DNA from: Palaeococcus pacificus DY20341
GTDB lineage: Archaea; Methanobacteriota_B; Thermococci; Thermococcales; Thermococcaceae
NCBI RefSeq assembly: GCF_000725425.1
Contig: NZ_CP006019.1
Span: 1,648,480 to 1,712,479, forward strand
Length of the DNA: 64,000 nucleotides
Direction of reading: 5' to 3'
The translations under genes and the position numbers were made by a program. The notes under the pieces were generated by a model. The model saw only the letters and a program-made list of their open reading frames with translations, was not told the DNA's origin and ran no database searches. The stretch's first letter is position 1, and each line of letters opens with the position of its first letter. Shown here piece by piece: positions 62,923 through 64,000 of this stretch.

Positions 62923-63294
62923 ATGATGGGTGTCGAAAACCCATTAGGTATGCATGTGATTTTGGACTTATACGAATGCGATCCCAAAATATTAGACGAT
63001 ATCGAAAAAATAGAAGAAATCCTCACTAAGGCAGCAGAAATAGCCAACGCGACTGTTATTGACAAGAGATTTCATAAGTTCTCTCCTCAAGGCGTTTCTG
63101 GTGCTGTTGTTGTTTCTGAGAGTCATATCACAATTCACACTTGGCCAGAGCATGGCTATGCAAGCGTTGATGTTTATACCTGTGGGGATCACACAATGCC
63201 TGTGAAAGCGGGGGAATACATCATAAAGGCACTCAAATGTAAAAACCCCACAGTTGTTAAAATCGATAGGGGGATTCTCTTCAGAAAGGACTGA
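62923..63294 (+). CDS. speD: S-adenosylmethionine decarboxylase proenzyme (paralogue 2)
   Basis: About 123 residues. The autocatalytic site VVSESHITIHTWPEHG, the catalytic His within it and the Cys of VDVYTCGDH are intact. It supplies decarboxylated AdoMet to SpeE and BpsA. It is shorter than the copy at 35988-36407 and starts at an ATG five bases after GGTGA. The thirteen bases GGTGAGTGCGATG recur identically before speE. Confidence 0.92.
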   Translation: MMGVENPLGMHVILDLYECDPKILDDIEKIEEILTKAAEIANATVIDKRFHKFSPQGVSGAVVVSESHITIHTWPEHGYASVDVYTCGDHTMPVKAGEYIIKALKCKNPTVVKIDRGILFRKD

Positions 63295-63355
63295 TTCTTC
63301 TTAATCATCTTTTTAAATCCTTCCTTTGATATTTATTTCGAGAGAGGTGAGTGCG

Positions 63356-64000
63356 ATGCATTTCATTGAATGGTATCCGAGAGGTTATGGTGTTGGGTTT
63401 AAGATCAAAAGCAAGCTTTTGGAAACTCAAAGCAAATTCCAGAGAATTGAGCTTTACGAAACTGAGGGATTTGGAAAGCTCCTCGTCCTAGATGGGACTG
63501 TCCAACTAGTTGAACATGGAGAAGAAAGCTATCATGAGCCTTTGGTTCATCCCGTGATGCTCGCACATCCAAATCCGCGCAGAGTTTTGGTGATTGGCGG
63601 AGGAGATGGTGGGACTCTTAGGGAAGTGCTTAAACATAAAACCGTCAAGAAAGCAACTCTAGTAGAGATAGACGACATGGTTGTCGAGATTTCAATGCTT
63701 TATTTGGGGATAGATAGAGGACTCTTAGAGCGGCTGATGAAAAAGGAAGAGCCTAGGGGAGAGCTCATTATTGGAGATGGCGTTGAATACATGAAGAACT
63801 CAGGAGAGAAGTTCGATGTGATAATAGTCGACTCAACAGATCCCGTTGGTCCCGCAAAGCTCCTCTTCAGCGAGGAATTCTATAGAAATGCATATGATGC
63901 ACTAGGCGAAAAAGGGCTCTATATAACCCAAGCAGGAAGCGTCTACCTCTTTACAAATGAGCTTTTGGATGCTTACAAGAATATGAAGAAGGTCTTTGAC
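63356..64000 (+). CDS. speE: Polyamine aminopropyltransferase (spermidine synthase), 3' end cut
   Basis: The first 215 residues are present; about 65-70 are missing at the window edge. [25 protein letters not shown], the SAM-type loop [26 protein letters not shown] and the catalytic [19 protein letters not shown] are seen in order. In Thermococcus the homologue prefers N1-aminopropyl acceptors and makes N1-aminopropylagmatine from agmatine. It is the last visible gene of the polyamine cluster. Confidence 0.95.
   Translation, partial: MHFIEWYPRGYGVGFKIKSKLLETQSKFQRIELYETEGFGKLLVLDGTVQLVEHGEESYHEPLVHPVMLAHPNPRRVLVIGGGDGGTLREVLKHKTVKKATLVEIDDMVVEISMLYLGIDRGLLERLMKKEEPRGELIIGDGVEYMKNSGEKFDVIIVDSTDPVGPAKLLFSEEFYRNAYDALGEKGLYITQAGSVYLFTNELLDAYKNMKKVFD

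Overview
This window comes from a hyperthermophilic euryarchaeon of the order Thermococcales (a Thermococcus, Palaeococcus or close relative). The evidence is an A-type ATP synthase operon, SecD/SecF, diphthamide and archaeosine enzymes, an archaeal RNase P RNA, a BpsA branched-polyamine synthase, a GH57 4-alpha-glucanotransferase under a perfect Thermococcales glycolytic motif, and GGTGA/GGAGG ribosome sites ahead of ATG, GTG and TTG starts. The genus cannot be fixed by reading alone. No CRISPR array, insertion sequence, provirus or rRNA operon was seen.

Layout. 1-4.5 kb: a partial gene at the edge, a DUF531 gene coupled to a signal peptidase, a minus-strand lipoate operon (small acidic protein, LplA N-domain ligase, LipS-like radical SAM protein), a CDF metal exporter, and two compact C/D-box guide RNAs that lie between genes. 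4.5-8.5 kb: an MfnA-type decarboxylase, an antiporter, a HAD phosphatase and a polyprenol/DAG-kinase-like membrane enzyme. 8.5-13.2 kb: a starch/maltodextrin locus, with a large secreted binding-module protein divergent from 4-alpha-glucanotransferase and three TGM-like operators between them. 13-29.4 kb: housekeeping and poorly known genes, including a methyltransferase, S9 peptidase, COG2112 kinase, Sfm1-like SPOUT protein, PEGA protein, ArcS, Dph2, MscS and an HD hydrolase.

29.4-35.2 kb is the most unusual accessory region. Three short DUF1102/TasA-like exported proteins, a SipW-like signal peptidase with an extra domain, a secreted protein with a Cys/His/Asp tail, a DUF5305 membrane protein and two winged-helix regulators (one membrane-anchored) sit head to tail on the minus strand. 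By analogy with bacterial TapA-SipW-TasA and archaeal bundling pili, I infer an extracellular fibre or biofilm-matrix system with its own leader peptidase.

35.6-42 kb: tRNA-Gln, an AdoMet decarboxylase, malic enzyme, SecF-SecD-TrkA and threonine synthase. 42.2-50.9 kb: the complete A-ATPase operon H-I-K-E-C-F-A-B-D, whose c subunit carries the residues of a Na+ site. 51-54.6 kb: small genes, a surface protein, RNase P RNA and an MBL-fold protein. 54.6-58.1 kb: an RND transporter, flavodoxin and TetR operon with a perfect 14-bp palindromic operator and signs of bacterial origin. 58.2-61 kb: nicotinate phosphoribosyltransferase, ferredoxin, an Fe-S assembly factor and a PP-loop ATPase. 61-64 kb: a polyamine cluster, bpsA, pdaD, speD and speE, cut off by the window edge.
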